Of a stretch of 10,602 bases of DNA, positions 1 to 5,344 are shown one piece after another (positions within the stretch are counted from its first letter, which is position 1; each line of letters opens with the position of its first letter). The DNA is taken from assembly GCA_021648045.1 (NCBI GenBank), contig JAKITM010000078.1, positions 1-10,602 on the forward strand, read 5' to 3'. Position numbers and translations under genes: made by a program. The notes under the pieces are model-generated. The model saw only the letters and a program-made list of their open reading frames with translations. It was not told the DNA's origin and ran no database searches. The DNA is from Lysobacterales bacterium. GTDB lineage: Bacteria > Pseudomonadota > Gammaproteobacteria > Xanthomonadales > SZUA-36.

Positions 1-183
1 ACCGGTACTTTAGTTGTTGGAAAAATGGCTGATGTGGTCATTTGGAATCAAAACCCCTTTAGCGTGTACGCCCATGCGGAACAGGTCTTTATTGATGGTG
101 CTTTACTCTACGACCGGGATAACCCGGCGCTGCAACCGGTGAGTGATTTTGAGCTTGGGCAGTTACTGGGAGAGAAAAAATAA
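1..183 (+). CDS. Amidohydrolase family protein, C-terminal fragment (5' end outside window)
   Basis: The reading frame is open from the left edge and ends at TAA 181-183, giving 60 residues. It starts with T-G-T-L-V-V-G-K-M-A-D-V-V-I-W and continues to a V-F-I-D-G-A-L-L-Y segment. This 'G x L x x G K x A D x V x W' followed by 'V x V x G' is the conserved C-terminal beta-sandwich end of imidazolonepropionase-like amidohydrolases (amidohydrolase superfamily). The catalytic barrel lies outside the window, so substrate and metal ligands cannot be judged. The stop codon overlaps the start of the next gene by one base (TAATG), which indicates one transcript and probable translational coupling; the neighbour is a paralogue. 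Family assignment is from the tail only. Function is inferred to be hydrolysis of a cyclic amide, peptide-like or similar substrate, but no substrate can be named. Confidence 0.8.
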   Translation, partial: TGTLVVGKMADVVIWNQNPFSVYAHAEQVFIDGALLYDRDNPALQPVSDFELGQLLGEKK

Positions 184-1421
184 TGCGTAATTTTATAATA
201 AGTTTAATTTTTCTGATACTGCTGGGTGCTACTACTACGCTACAGGCACAGGATTTGTTGATTAAAAATGCCCGTATACATACGCTCTCATCTGCAGGGA
301 TTCTTGAGGCTAGTGATTTACTCATCCGTAATGGAAAATTGAGCAAAATCGGTAAGCAATTACAGGCGGGTAATGACACAGAGACTATTGATGCCAAAGG
401 TAGAAATGTTACACCTGGTCTATTTGGTGGTTTGAGCACAATAGGTCTGAATGAAATTTCGCTGGAAGACTCAACGGTTGATCAGTCACTAGATTTTAAA
501 CAGATGCGCCCGGAGTTCAATGTCAACTATGCCTATAATCCGGCATCCTCACTGATTGCCATTAATCGCATTGAAGGGATTTTGTACGCGGTATTAAGTC
601 CTTTAACTAAGGGCAGTATTTTTGAAGGGCAGGGCTCGCCGGTTGTACTTGATGGTCGCAGCTTTCCGCAAGGAGTTAATGCGTCGTTTATTTCTCTCGG
701 CAGTGCCGGCAAAGGCGATAGTGGGGGGTCTCGGGCTGCGCAATATATGTTGCTGGAACAGGCGTTCTCGGAAGTAACTTCAGGCGGTGATCAAAACGGC
801 CCGTTTCAGTTGCTCACACAGGCGGGAAGACTGGCACTTAAATCTCGTAATAACCCCTATGTTTTCAATGTAAATCGGGCGTCGGATATTCTTCGTGCGT
901 TGGAATTCATCAAGGCTAATAGCTTAAACGGGGTGATTTCAGGGGCAGCTGAGGCGTGGATGGTAGCGGCGCAACTAAAGGCAGCAGGAGTGCCGGTCAT
1001 TATTGACCCGCTGGCAAATCTGCCCGCAAGCTTCGATAGCTTGGGTTCGCGGCTAGAGAATGCAGCAATTTTGAATGCTGCCGGTGTGGCGGTGATTTTT
1101 TCAGCGGGTGGGGCACACAACATTCGTAAAATTCGCCAGGCGGCTGGCAATGCGGTGGCCAATGGCATGCCCTATGCGGCGGCTATGGCTGCAATTACGG
1201 CTGTTCCGGCACAAGTTTTCGCCTATGCTGGCGGCAAACTAGAAACTGGGGCAGTAGCAAATCTGGTGATCTGGGATGGCGATCCATTGGAGGTTAGCAG
1301 TGCAGCAGATGTCGTGATTATTAAAGGCGTTACAACGCCTATGGTTTCCCGTCAGAGTTTGTTACGCGACCGTTATTTATCCCCAAAAGGCGATATGCCC
1401 CGAGCTTATCAGAAACCGTAA
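183..1421 (+). CDS. Exported amidohydrolase-like protein lacking metal ligands (probable pseudoenzyme)
   Basis: This is a 412-residue protein. Residues 1-23 form a signal peptide (hydrophobic stretch F-I-I-S-L-I-F-L-I-L-L, cleavage near L-Q-A-Q), so the product is probably periplasmic. Amidohydrolase landmarks follow: the N-terminal beta-sandwich (L-L-I-K-N-A-R-I-H-T), then V-T-P-G-L at 76-80, later H-N-I-R-K, G-N-A-V-A-N-G, and a C-terminal G-A-V-A-N-L-V-I-W-D-G-D-P-L-E-V. Family members normally read T-P-G-L-I-D-x-H-x-H after the sandwich. Here the same place reads T-P-G-L-F-G-G-L-S-T, so both metal-binding histidines and the Asp are absent. The barrel-end Asp before H-N is replaced by Gly (A-G-G-A-H-N). 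Only two histidines occur in the whole protein, so a dinuclear metal centre of the usual type is not possible. The start ATG overlaps the stop of the upstream amidohydrolase, suggesting a heteromeric partner or regulatory subunit (inference). The reading frame is intact and well kept, which argues against decay. Confidence 0.85.
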   Translation: MRNFIISLIFLILLGATTTLQAQDLLIKNARIHTLSSAGILEASDLLIRNGKLSKIGKQLQAGNDTETIDAKGRNVTPGLFGGLSTIGLNEISLEDSTVDQSLDFKQMRPEFNVNYAYNPASSLIAINRIEGILYAVLSPLTKGSIFEGQGSPVVLDGRSFPQGVNASFISLGSAGKGDSGGSRAAQYMLLEQAFSEVTSGGDQNGPFQLLTQAGRLALKSRNNPYVFNVNRASDILRALEFIKANSLNGVISGAAEAWMVAAQLKAAGVPVIIDPLANLPASFDSLGSRLENAAILNAAGVAVIFSAGGAHNIRKIRQAAGNAVANGMPYAAAMAAITAVPAQVFAYAGGKLETGAVANLVIWDGDPLEVSSAADVVIIKGVTTPMVSRQSLLRDRYLSPKGDMPRAYQKP

Positions 1422-1431
1422 AGCTTGGCTC

Positions 1432-2250
1432 TTAATCGAATGGCCATAAGTAGGAAAGCCAGGTTTTCTTCTGGCTTTGACCCGTGACATAGGGATCATC
1501 TGGAAAGTTCATGGCTAACACCCGGAGGCTGCTGTCAGCCAGTTCTTGCATTTCAAGCGCGGTGTAGGCTTGGTGCAGAATCTGCAGGGCAACTGAGGTA
1601 TCGGGAGTGCCGGGGTAAGTTTCAAGTACATAGCGGGCCCGGTTAGCTGCGGCAATATAGGCGGTACGGCGCATATAGTATTGCGCGACTTCGATTTCAT
1701 ACCCAGCCAGATTATTTTTCAGGTATACCATGCGCTGACGAGCATCAGGTGTGTATTGGCTATCGGGAAAGCGTCTTAACAATTCATTAAAGTCGTTAAA
1801 AGACTGGCGCGCGATGGTTTGGTCACGATCGCGTACACGGGATGGGAAAATTTTAGACAGGAAACCGTAGTTCTCTTCAAAATTAACCAAACCCTTTAAA
1901 TAAAGCGCATAGTCAATGTTTGGGTGAGCTGGGTAGGTTTTTACAAATCTATCCAGAGTAGCGATGGCTTGATCCGGTTGTTCCAACCGGTATTGGGCAA
2001 AGGCCATTTCCAACTGCGCCTGTTCGGTGTAACGACCGAACGGGTAACGAGTCTGCAGTTGACTAAACATTTGTGCAGCTTTCGAATAATTACCTTTGGT
2101 AACGGCAGCTTTCGCTTCAAGATACAGTTCATCTGCGCTACGACCTTCGTGAAGATCGCTCTTGGAGCCGCAGGCAAAAAGAAACAGGGTAAGTAGCAAC
2201 AGGCCAAGGGTTCTTATGTGCTGGTTCAGGCGCGACAGGCTAGGGGTCAT
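1432..2250 (-). CDS. bamD: Outer membrane assembly lipoprotein BamD
   Basis: The protein has 272 residues from the chosen ATG at 2250. It is the essential lipoprotein of the BAM complex, which inserts beta-barrel proteins into the outer membrane; BamD faces the periplasm and docks on BamA. The start gives a proper lipoprotein signal: a basic N-region (S-R-L-N-Q-H-I-R), a hydrophobic core L-G-L-L-L-L-T-L-F-L and the lipobox L-F-A-C with Cys27. An in-frame ATG at 2319 would add 23 residues ahead of the signal and is unlikely. After the Cys come TPR repeats: A-D-E-L-Y-L-E-A-K-A-A-V-x-K-G-N-Y-S-K-A-A, then F-x-x-L-x-x-R-Y-P-F-G-R-Y-T-E-Q-A-Q-L-E-M-A-F-A-Q-Y, then D-Q-A-I-A-T-L-D-R-F-V-K-T-Y-P-A-H-P, typical of BamD/ComL. 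The mature length of about 246 residues is near that of E. coli BamD. Its ribosome binding site is weak (GGTAA-like). It converges on the amidohydrolase with 10 bp between stops and no visible terminator. Confidence 0.95.
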   Translation of the reverse strand: MTPSLSRLNQHIRTLGLLLLTLFLFACGSKSDLHEGRSADELYLEAKAAVTKGNYSKAAQMFSQLQTRYPFGRYTEQAQLEMAFAQYRLEQPDQAIATLDRFVKTYPAHPNIDYALYLKGLVNFEENYGFLSKIFPSRVRDRDQTIARQSFNDFNELLRRFPDSQYTPDARQRMVYLKNNLAGYEIEVAQYYMRRTAYIAAANRARYVLETYPGTPDTSVALQILHQAYTALEMQELADSSLRVLAMNFPDDPYVTGQSQKKTWLSYLWPFD

Positions 2251-2290
2251 GTGGTTTACCGATAATTCATGAAGTTGAACTGCTAATAAT

Positions 2291-2317
2291 AACCGATAGC
2301 CGCAACAATCGATAGCC
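2291..2317 (-). repeat. Pair of 11-bp direct repeats upstream of bamD
   Basis: On the plus strand AACCGATAGCC (2291-2301) is followed by AATCGATAGCC (2307-2317), with one mismatch and a 16-bp period. They lie 41-67 bp upstream of the bamD start in a non-coding leader. Such a spaced pair could be a protein-binding site or chance; no known operator is recognised. Confidence 0.35.
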
Positions 2318-2329
2318 ACAGATAGTTTC

Positions 2330-2497
2330 TTAGGTATTACCGCGCCATTTATTGCGTAACTGGAGGTAAAGTGAGACCCAGGCAGAAGAAAAAATGGGCG
2401 GGATTTCCCTTATTTCTGTTGGGCTAACCGGTTCTAAGTGTATTTTCCCAGGTATTTCAGGCTTTACTGGTATGGAAATTACATTTGTAGTTTTCAT
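2330..2497 (-). CDS. Possible small protein of 55 residues, upstream of bamD
   Basis: An intact ATG-to-TAA frame of 55 codons lies on the minus strand between pspC and bamD, in the same direction as both. The product begins M-K-T-T-N-V-I-S-I-P-V-K-P-E-I-P and ends W-V-S-L-Y-L-Q-L-R-N-K-W-R. The N-terminal half is rich in Pro, Ile and Glu. The C-terminal part (about residues 38-52) looks like an amphipathic basic helix with two Trp. There is no signal peptide, no cysteine and no recognised domain. An AAGAG stretch 9 bases before the ATG could serve as a weak ribosome binding site. The stop lies 79 bases upstream of the bamD start. I do not recognise the family. Its amino-acid composition looks protein-like, but 55 codons in an AT-rich spacer can occur by chance, so this is tentative. 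Confidence 0.35.
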   Translation of the reverse strand: MKTTNVISIPVKPEIPGKIHLEPVSPTEIREIPPIFSSAWVSLYLQLRNKWRGNT

Positions 2498-2688
2498 AAT
2501 CTAAGCTCTTTTTAGTTATTGCTTAAGTGAGTACATCGATATTCTTGTTATCTGCTTGTTTACCCGTTTGTTTGTGGGCAACAGGCTTAAATATCAGCAT
2601 ATATAGTAAAGACCGTATCCGCAGTGTTTTAGTTACAGCTATTTACATAATTCATCTAATAAATTAGTCGCTTGGGCTCAATTTGATC
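2498..2688. other. AT-rich spacer downstream of pspC, possible weak minus-strand promoter
   Basis: No reading frame worth calling lies here. On the minus strand, TTGAGC (2681-2676) and TAGATG (2658-2653) are separated by 17 bp and could act as a sigma70-type -35/-10 pair for the small ORF or bamD, with a transcription start near 2646. The match is modest. No convincing pspC terminator is visible, so read-through from psp into the downstream genes is possible. Confidence 0.25.
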
Positions 2689-3081
2689 CTATGAGCCTGT
2701 TTCCCTGCCAAGTTCCTGGTCAAAATCAAAGGAACGAGAAGTCACATGTGTCTCCATTTTCTGCAGGCGCATATCAAGATCGCGAAAACGCAGCCTCAGG
2801 TCACCGAATAGTTGTCTTGGGTCACTATTCACGCCCCGGTAAAAATTTTCCTGCGCTTCGCTGGCGAAAAGATTCTCCGGTTTACGGGGTATCAACAACG
2901 CCAGAACCAGATATATAAGTGCTGGCCAGAAAAACAGGAAGGCGATTCCCCATACCAGCCGCAAAGACTTCAGGTTGAAACCAAAGTACACGGCAATACC
3001 TGCACATACACCAGCCAGTTTGCCGTTGTCTACATCCCGGTACAGCCGGCGCTGTGGGTTTTTGTTTCTATTTCCGCTCAT
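2689..3081 (-). CDS. pspC: Phage shock protein C (PspC-domain membrane protein)
   Basis: The protein has 130 residues. It is an inner-membrane component of the phage shock response; in enterobacteria PspC with PspB senses envelope damage (such as secretin mislocalisation) and recruits PspA, freeing the activator PspF. The PspC domain is clear at about residues 10-70: R-R-L-Y-R-D-V-D-N-G-K-L-A-G-V-C-A-G-I-A, then Y-F-G, then a transmembrane stretch L-V-W-G-I-A-F-L-F-F-W-P-A-L-I-Y-L-V-L-A-L-L-I-P. A C-terminal segment (L-R-L-R-F-R-D-L-D-M-R-L-Q-K-M-E) can form a coiled coil. I chose ATG 3081 rather than an upstream in-frame start. It has a GGAGAAG ribosome binding site, and its ATGA overlaps the pspB stop by 4 bases; the longer version only adds a basic, non-conserved tail read from pspB coding sequence. 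Last gene of the pspABC operon here. Confidence 0.93.
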   Translation of the reverse strand: MSGNRNKNPQRRLYRDVDNGKLAGVCAGIAVYFGFNLKSLRLVWGIAFLFFWPALIYLVLALLIPRKPENLFASEAQENFYRGVNSDPRQLFGDLRLRFRDLDMRLQKMETHVTSRSFDFDQELGRETGS

Positions 3082-3296
3082 TGCTGTCTTCTCCAATCCG
3101 GCGTGTTGCTGTCCAGAATCCGTTCTAGGGTATGGATGCGCTCTTCCATTTTTCGAGTGCTTCCCCATATTTCCGACAGCATCTTCTCATCCTCATTGGT
3201 AAGACCCTTACTGTTTTTGTTCTTTGCAGAATAATGCAGGAACAGCCAAATTGGCGCGACAATGGTTAGGAATAATACAATTGCTACTTCAGGCAT
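3078..3296 (-). CDS. pspB: Phage shock protein B
   Basis: This 72-residue membrane protein partners PspC in envelope-stress sensing. The N-terminus is one transmembrane helix (about residues 4-21, V-A-I-V-L-F-L-T-I-V-A-P-I-W-L-F-L). A short basic stretch follows (H-Y-S-A-K-N-K-N-S-K-G-L), then a cytoplasmic helix with heptad-like hydrophobics (M-E-E-R-I-H-T-L-E-R-I-L). The order TM, basic linker, L-x-x-E-D/E and coiled coil, plus the ending D-W-R, are characteristic of PspB, whose usual length is near 75. AAGGA 8 bases before the ATG is a good ribosome binding site. The gene overlaps pspA by 8 bases and pspC by 4, so the three are one tightly coupled transcription unit. Confidence 0.95.
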   Translation of the reverse strand: MPEVAIVLFLTIVAPIWLFLHYSAKNKNSKGLTNEDEKMLSEIWGSTRKMEERIHTLERILDSNTPDWRRQQ

Positions 3297-3984
3297 TGTC
3301 TTTTCCTTTTTTCTTTGCTGCAGGAGACTTATTCATGCGAGCTTTGAGTGCATCAAGCTCATCGCGAATATCATCGTCGTTTTGCAACTCATCGATTTGC
3401 TCGGCGAGGCTACTGCTACGGCCCATAGACATGGCTTCTGCTTCAGACTCTACCCGCTCTATGCGCTGCTCGGCAGTTTCAAAGCGATACATAAGGTCGT
3501 CTAATTGGTCGTTGTATACATGTTTGCGAGTGCGCAGCTGGGTTTTGGCTGTTTGTTGGCGTAAAGCGATACTGCGTTGCCGGTTTTTGGCATCGGTCAG
3601 CTTGTTCTGCAGCAGGGTAATGTCCTGGTCGAACTTCTGCAGTTGATCCTCAACGACTTCAAGGTCGGCCTTTAATACTTCGATGCGTCGGCTGATTTCA
3701 GCTTTTTCGTGCAATGCGGCTCGGGCTAGATCTTCACGATCTTTACTGACAGCCAGTTCGGCTTTTTTAGCCCAATCGGCAAAATCCTCTTCTAAATATC
3801 TAATCTGCCGATACCGATCTTTTTTCTCAGCAATGCATTTAGCGGCTGATGACCTGATTTCAACCAGTGTATCTTCCATTTCCTGGACCATCAGGCGGAT
3901 GATTTTTTCCGGGTCCTCGGCTTTTTCCAGCATAGTATTGATGTTGGCATTAATAATATCGCTTAATCTTGAGAAGACACTCAT
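3289..3984 (-). CDS. pspA: Phage shock protein A (PspA/IM30 family)
   Basis: This is a 231-residue peripheral membrane protein of the ESCRT-III-like PspA/Vipp1 family. It binds stressed inner membrane, preserves proton motive force and, in the well-studied enterobacterial case, inhibits the activator PspF. The N-terminal amphipathic helix and signature are plain: S-V-F-S-R-L-S-D-I-I-N-A-N-I-N-T-M-L-E-K, then A-E-D-P-E-K, then I-R-L-M-V-Q-E-M-E-D-T-L-V-E-I-R-S. The rest is long charged coiled coil (about residues 45-190) with R-x-x-Y-L-E-E and A-L-H-E-K-A-E-I motifs. The Lys-rich tail (P-A-A-K-K-K-G-K) is slightly longer than the E. coli protein (222 residues). The start has a perfect AGGAGG (plus-strand 3992-3997) 7 bases upstream. 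First gene of pspABC and driven by the sigma54-type promoter upstream. Confidence 0.97.
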   Translation of the reverse strand: MSVFSRLSDIINANINTMLEKAEDPEKIIRLMVQEMEDTLVEIRSSAAKCIAEKKDRYRQIRYLEEDFADWAKKAELAVSKDREDLARAALHEKAEISRRIEVLKADLEVVEDQLQKFDQDITLLQNKLTDAKNRQRSIALRQQTAKTQLRTRKHVYNDQLDDLMYRFETAEQRIERVESEAEAMSMGRSSSLAEQIDELQNDDDIRDELDALKARMNKSPAAKKKGKDNA

Positions 3985-4034
3985 GGTCTTTCCTCCTGTT
4001 GTTAATGTAGATTGATTCTATTCGCAATACTATA

Positions 4035-4050
4035 TGCAGAAATTATGCCA
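4035..4050 (-). promoter_or_regulatory. Sigma54 (RpoN) -24/-12 promoter of pspABC
   Basis: On the minus strand the sequence reads TGGCATAATTTCTGCA. It matches the sigma54 consensus TGGCAC-N5-TTGCA at all but two consensus bases, with the invariant GG (-24) and GC (-12) exactly 12 bp apart. The predicted transcription start is near 4024, about 40 bases before the pspA ATG, a normal leader. The psp operons of enterobacteria are known to be sigma54-dependent and PspF-activated, so sequence and context agree. Confidence 0.8.
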
Positions 4051-4143
4051 ACTATGTCTGAGTGATAAATAAATTAATATATACAATGAGATAAGTGTTA
4101 TTAATGGTAGTTTGGCGCTGGCGTTGGCTATAGGAAGTAACCC

Positions 4144-4158
4144 TGTTTTGGTAAAACA
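4144..4158. repeat. Inverted repeat TGTTTT-GGT-AAAACA, candidate regulator site
   Basis: A perfect 6-bp inverted repeat with a 3-bp centre. It lies about 120-134 bp upstream of the predicted psp transcription start, roughly where enhancer-binding activators of sigma54 act, and about 205 bp before the FKBP start. It lacks the GC-rich stem and U-tract of a terminator. Assignment to PspF or any other regulator is only inference. Confidence 0.35.
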
Positions 4159-4361
4159 CACCAGTATTTAGCGATATTGATACCTGCTTTTTAGATTAAA
4201 GACTTGCTGTCAAAATAGTCATAATCTGGATGAAACTATAAATTGCATGGAAAGCAACAGCCGAGTGGGGTAAAATATCCTGCTTTCCGGTCGTAGGGCG
4301 CGCAAATGCTGTTGCTAACTGATCCGATACGGATGATTTTATAAACAATGGAGAATTTCGA

Positions 4362-5048
4362 ATGCCAGTAAGACTTCTAACATTAGTGCTGACTTTACTA
4401 CTCGCCGGCACGGTAGCTGCTCAAGATGTAAATACCGATAAGGGTAAACTTAGCTATGCCCTGGGTTGGGATCTGGGTAAACAAATTCAGTCCCGTAGTA
4501 CAGAAATCAATGTCGACTCAGTGGTTGCAGCGATTCGGGATGCCGCCAGTGGCAAAGATTCGCGGGTAACTCAGGAAGATATGGTTGCTCAATTACGCGA
4601 ATTCAGTGCCAGGGTACAGAAAGAGCGTGAAGTTGCAATTAAGAAATTGGCTGCTGAAAACCAGATCAAGAGTGATAAATACCTTGCTGAAAATCGTAAG
4701 AAAAAAGGCATCACCGTGTTACCTAGTGGCATTCAGTACCGGGTGATTGAAGAAGGTGCAGGTCCACGGCCCAAAGCAGATGGTGAAATTACAATCCATT
4801 ACCGTGGTTCCAAAATGGACGGTCGTGAGTTTGATAGTTCATTCGCCCGCGGTGTTCCATTAACGGGCGTTAAAGTTAATTCGGTTATGAAAGGCTGGCA
4901 GGAAGTATTGCCACTGATGAAAGTTGGAGCCACTTGGCAGGTATTCATGCCACCGGAAATGGCTTTTGGCGAAGCTGGACAAGCACCGGTAATTGGGCCG
5001 AATGAAGCGCTGTCTTTTGACCTGAAACTGGTTGAAATTACTAAGTAA
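4362..5048 (+). CDS. Periplasmic FKBP-type peptidyl-prolyl isomerase (Mip/FkpA-like)
   Basis: The protein has 228 residues. It catalyses cis-trans isomerisation of prolyl bonds and acts as a chaperone for exported proteins. Residues 1-20 are a signal peptide ending V-A-A before Gln21, so it is periplasmic. Residues about 25-110 form the helical N-terminal domain of the Mip/FkpA group (K-L-S-Y-A-L-G-W-D-L-G, then a long charged helix), which dimerises in relatives. The FKBP fold follows from about 115 (G-I-T-V-L-P-S-G-I-Q-Y) to the end. Active-site residues seen are I-H-Y-R-G, the F-D of R-E-F-D-S-S-F, V-M-K-G-W and L-S-F-D-L-K-L. The usual A-Y-G near the end reads A-F-G, and the I-P-P-N loop reads I-G-P-N. 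The ribosome binding site GGAGAA sits 6 bases before ATG. The gene is followed by a strong terminator and is divergent from pspABC. It could be called fkpA or mip; I leave the symbol open. Confidence 0.93.
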   Translation: MPVRLLTLVLTLLLAGTVAAQDVNTDKGKLSYALGWDLGKQIQSRSTEINVDSVVAAIRDAASGKDSRVTQEDMVAQLREFSARVQKEREVAIKKLAAENQIKSDKYLAENRKKKGITVLPSGIQYRVIEEGAGPRPKADGEITIHYRGSKMDGREFDSSFARGVPLTGVKVNSVMKGWQEVLPLMKVGATWQVFMPPEMAFGEAGQAPVIGPNEALSFDLKLVEITK

Positions 5049-5071
5049 TCCGCTTAGCTGACTCAGTTTAT

Positions 5072-5098
5072 AAAAAAGCGGCAATTGCCGCTTTTTTT
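5072..5098 (+). terminator. Rho-independent terminator after the FKBP gene
   Basis: A perfect 14-bp palindrome GCGGCAATTGCCGC is flanked by six A and seven T, 23 bases after the stop codon. The stem plus T-run is a textbook terminator for the FKBP transcript. The A-run on the left would also allow termination of a minus-strand transcript, but no minus-strand gene ends there. Confidence 0.9.
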
Positions 5099-5140
5099 AT
5101 AGGCGAAGTATCATCCGCACCCGGATAGAATAAATATTCA

Positions 5141-5344
5141 ATGAATACCCCTCCTCGAACCGATTCCAGCAACGAGCTTGAAAGCTTATCGCCTTGCACT
5201 TCAGTTTGCCGCTTAAATGCCGCTAGAATCTGTACTGGGTGTTTTCGCACTGAGGGCGAAATTGCCGGCTGGTCTACATTATCCCGATTTCAGCAGCAAC
5301 AAGTACTTGGCCTTTTAGATGCCCGAGCTGAGTTATTGTTGTGA
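5141..5344 (+). CDS. DUF1289 (Fe-S/Zn-type four-cysteine) small protein
   Basis: This 67-residue protein has the DUF1289 pattern: P-C-T-S-V-C (Cys19, Cys23), then I-C-T-G-C-F-R-T (Cys31, Cys34), then E-I-x-x-W and a C-terminal helix (S-R-F-Q-Q-Q-Q-V-L). Four cysteines in C-x3-C-x7-C-x2-C spacing suggest binding of a metal or Fe-S cluster, but the family's function is not established to my knowledge. The ATG has no strong Shine-Dalgarno sequence. The stop overlaps the next gene's GTG start (GTGA at 5341-5344), so the NUDIX gene is probably translated by coupling. It begins 43 bases after the FKBP terminator and so likely has its own promoter, which I could not pinpoint. Confidence 0.88.
   Translation: MNTPPRTDSSNELESLSPCTSVCRLNAARICTGCFRTEGEIAGWSTLSRFQQQQVLGLLDARAELLL

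Larger units (their letters stand above)
4016..4361. other. 346-bp divergent spacer between pspA and the FKBP gene
   Basis: No coding region is supported here. It holds the sigma54 promoter of pspABC at its left end, then an AT-rich tract (about 4059-4102) that might be bent by IHF, though only a poor match to the IHF consensus (GATAAATAAATTA) is visible. A TGTTTT-GGT-AAAACA inverted repeat follows at 4144-4158. Nearer the FKBP gene there is an ATCCG-ATA-CGGAT repeat at 4322-4334 and a GGAGAA ribosome binding site at 4350-4355. No clear sigma70 promoter for the FKBP gene could be picked. Confidence 0.6.

Noticed and set aside
1432..2319. Longer bamD form starting at ATG 2319
   Set aside because: The extra 23 residues precede a complete lipoprotein signal and would block normal export. 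The start at 2250 fits the lipobox.
2371..2427. GTG-started 18-codon plus-strand ORF behind a perfect GGAGG
   Set aside because: The spacing to GTG is only 4 bases, the peptide is very short and basic, and it lies antisense to the better small ORF at 2330-2497. GGAGG by chance is more likely.
2497..2530. Terminator-like TAAGC/GCTTA inverted repeat downstream of the psp operon
   Set aside because: The stem is 5 bp with a 15-base loop and no T-run after it on the minus strand.
2689..3168. Longer pspC form starting upstream at 3168
   Set aside because: The extra residues are translated from pspB coding sequence in another frame and have no conserved features. ATG 3081 has a ribosome binding site and the ATGA overlap typical of operons.
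3224..4015. Plus-strand ORFs opposite pspA and pspB
   Set aside because: They are Ser/Cys/Arg-rich and lie antisense to clear psp genes, as expected for shadow frames.
4059..4102. IHF site between the sigma54 promoter and possible activator site
   Set aside because: The best match, GATAAATAAATTA, misses two consensus bases in an AT-rich tract, so it is not worth calling as a feature.
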